A stretch of 64,000 nt of DNA from positions 11,316,501 through 11,380,500 of the forward strand of contig NC_060021.1 of the NCBI RefSeq assembly GCF_021134715.1. Direction: 5' to 3'. The stretch comes from Daphnia pulex. Its lineage: Eukaryota; Arthropoda; Branchiopoda; Diplostraca; Daphniidae. A program made the translations under genes and the position numbers. Below are positions 63,987 through 64,000 of the stretch, one piece after another (position 1 is the stretch's first letter; each line of letters opens with the position of its first letter). Under the pieces are notes generated by a model, which ran no database searches, was not told the origin of the DNA, and saw nothing but the letters and a program-made list of their open reading frames with translations.

Positions 63987-64000
63987 CTTGAAACAAATAT

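Overview
This is a eukaryotic nuclear window, most likely from an arthropod and plausibly a Daphnia-like crustacean. The gene-dense right third has many spliced genes with GT-AG introns mostly of 57-90 nt, an intron-bearing nuclear tRNA-Tyr, and a tyrosine-decarboxylase-type enzyme (the invertebrate tyramine/octopamine pathway). The species is an inference. All gene models were built by eye from splice sites, reading-frame phase and family motifs.

Layout. (1) About 1-42.9 kb is gene-poor and dominated by microsatellites, purine/pyrimidine runs and poly-A/T. I found no supportable complete gene here, only four internal exons (19.4-29.1 kb) of one large minus-strand gene. That gene starts at 44040, where five small exons lie within 1.05 kb, then runs through introns of 13.9, 1.1 and 7.3 kb. 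It encodes a signal peptide, four sushi (CCP) domains, one transmembrane helix and a cytoplasmic tail with three (L/P)PxY motifs, an architecture like vertebrate SUSD4. Its last exon is unresolved. (2) 44.5-51 kb holds tRNA-Tyr(GTA) (-), a CIA30-domain protein (+), the queuine tRNA-ribosyltransferase catalytic subunit (-, with an 8-nt micro-exon), and a tyrosine decarboxylase (-, with a likely GC-AG intron that stays in frame). (3) 51-58 kb holds a diverged interspersed repeat, whose second copy is at about 5 kb, and three genes for unrecognised secreted proteins. Two of these have a first coding exon of only three codons. (4) 58.3-64 kb holds two tandem SLC6-family sodium-coupled transporters (-). 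One is complete (13 exons, 649 aa). The other is cut by the window edge and has matching internal exon lengths.

The genes do not form an operon. Thematically, a SUSD4-like receptor, tyrosine decarboxylase and SLC6 transporters are all compatible with neural function, but proximity alone is no evidence of co-function. CIA30 (+) and QTRT1 (-) converge with 132 bp between stop codons. The SUSD4-like gene and CIA30 diverge around the tRNA.
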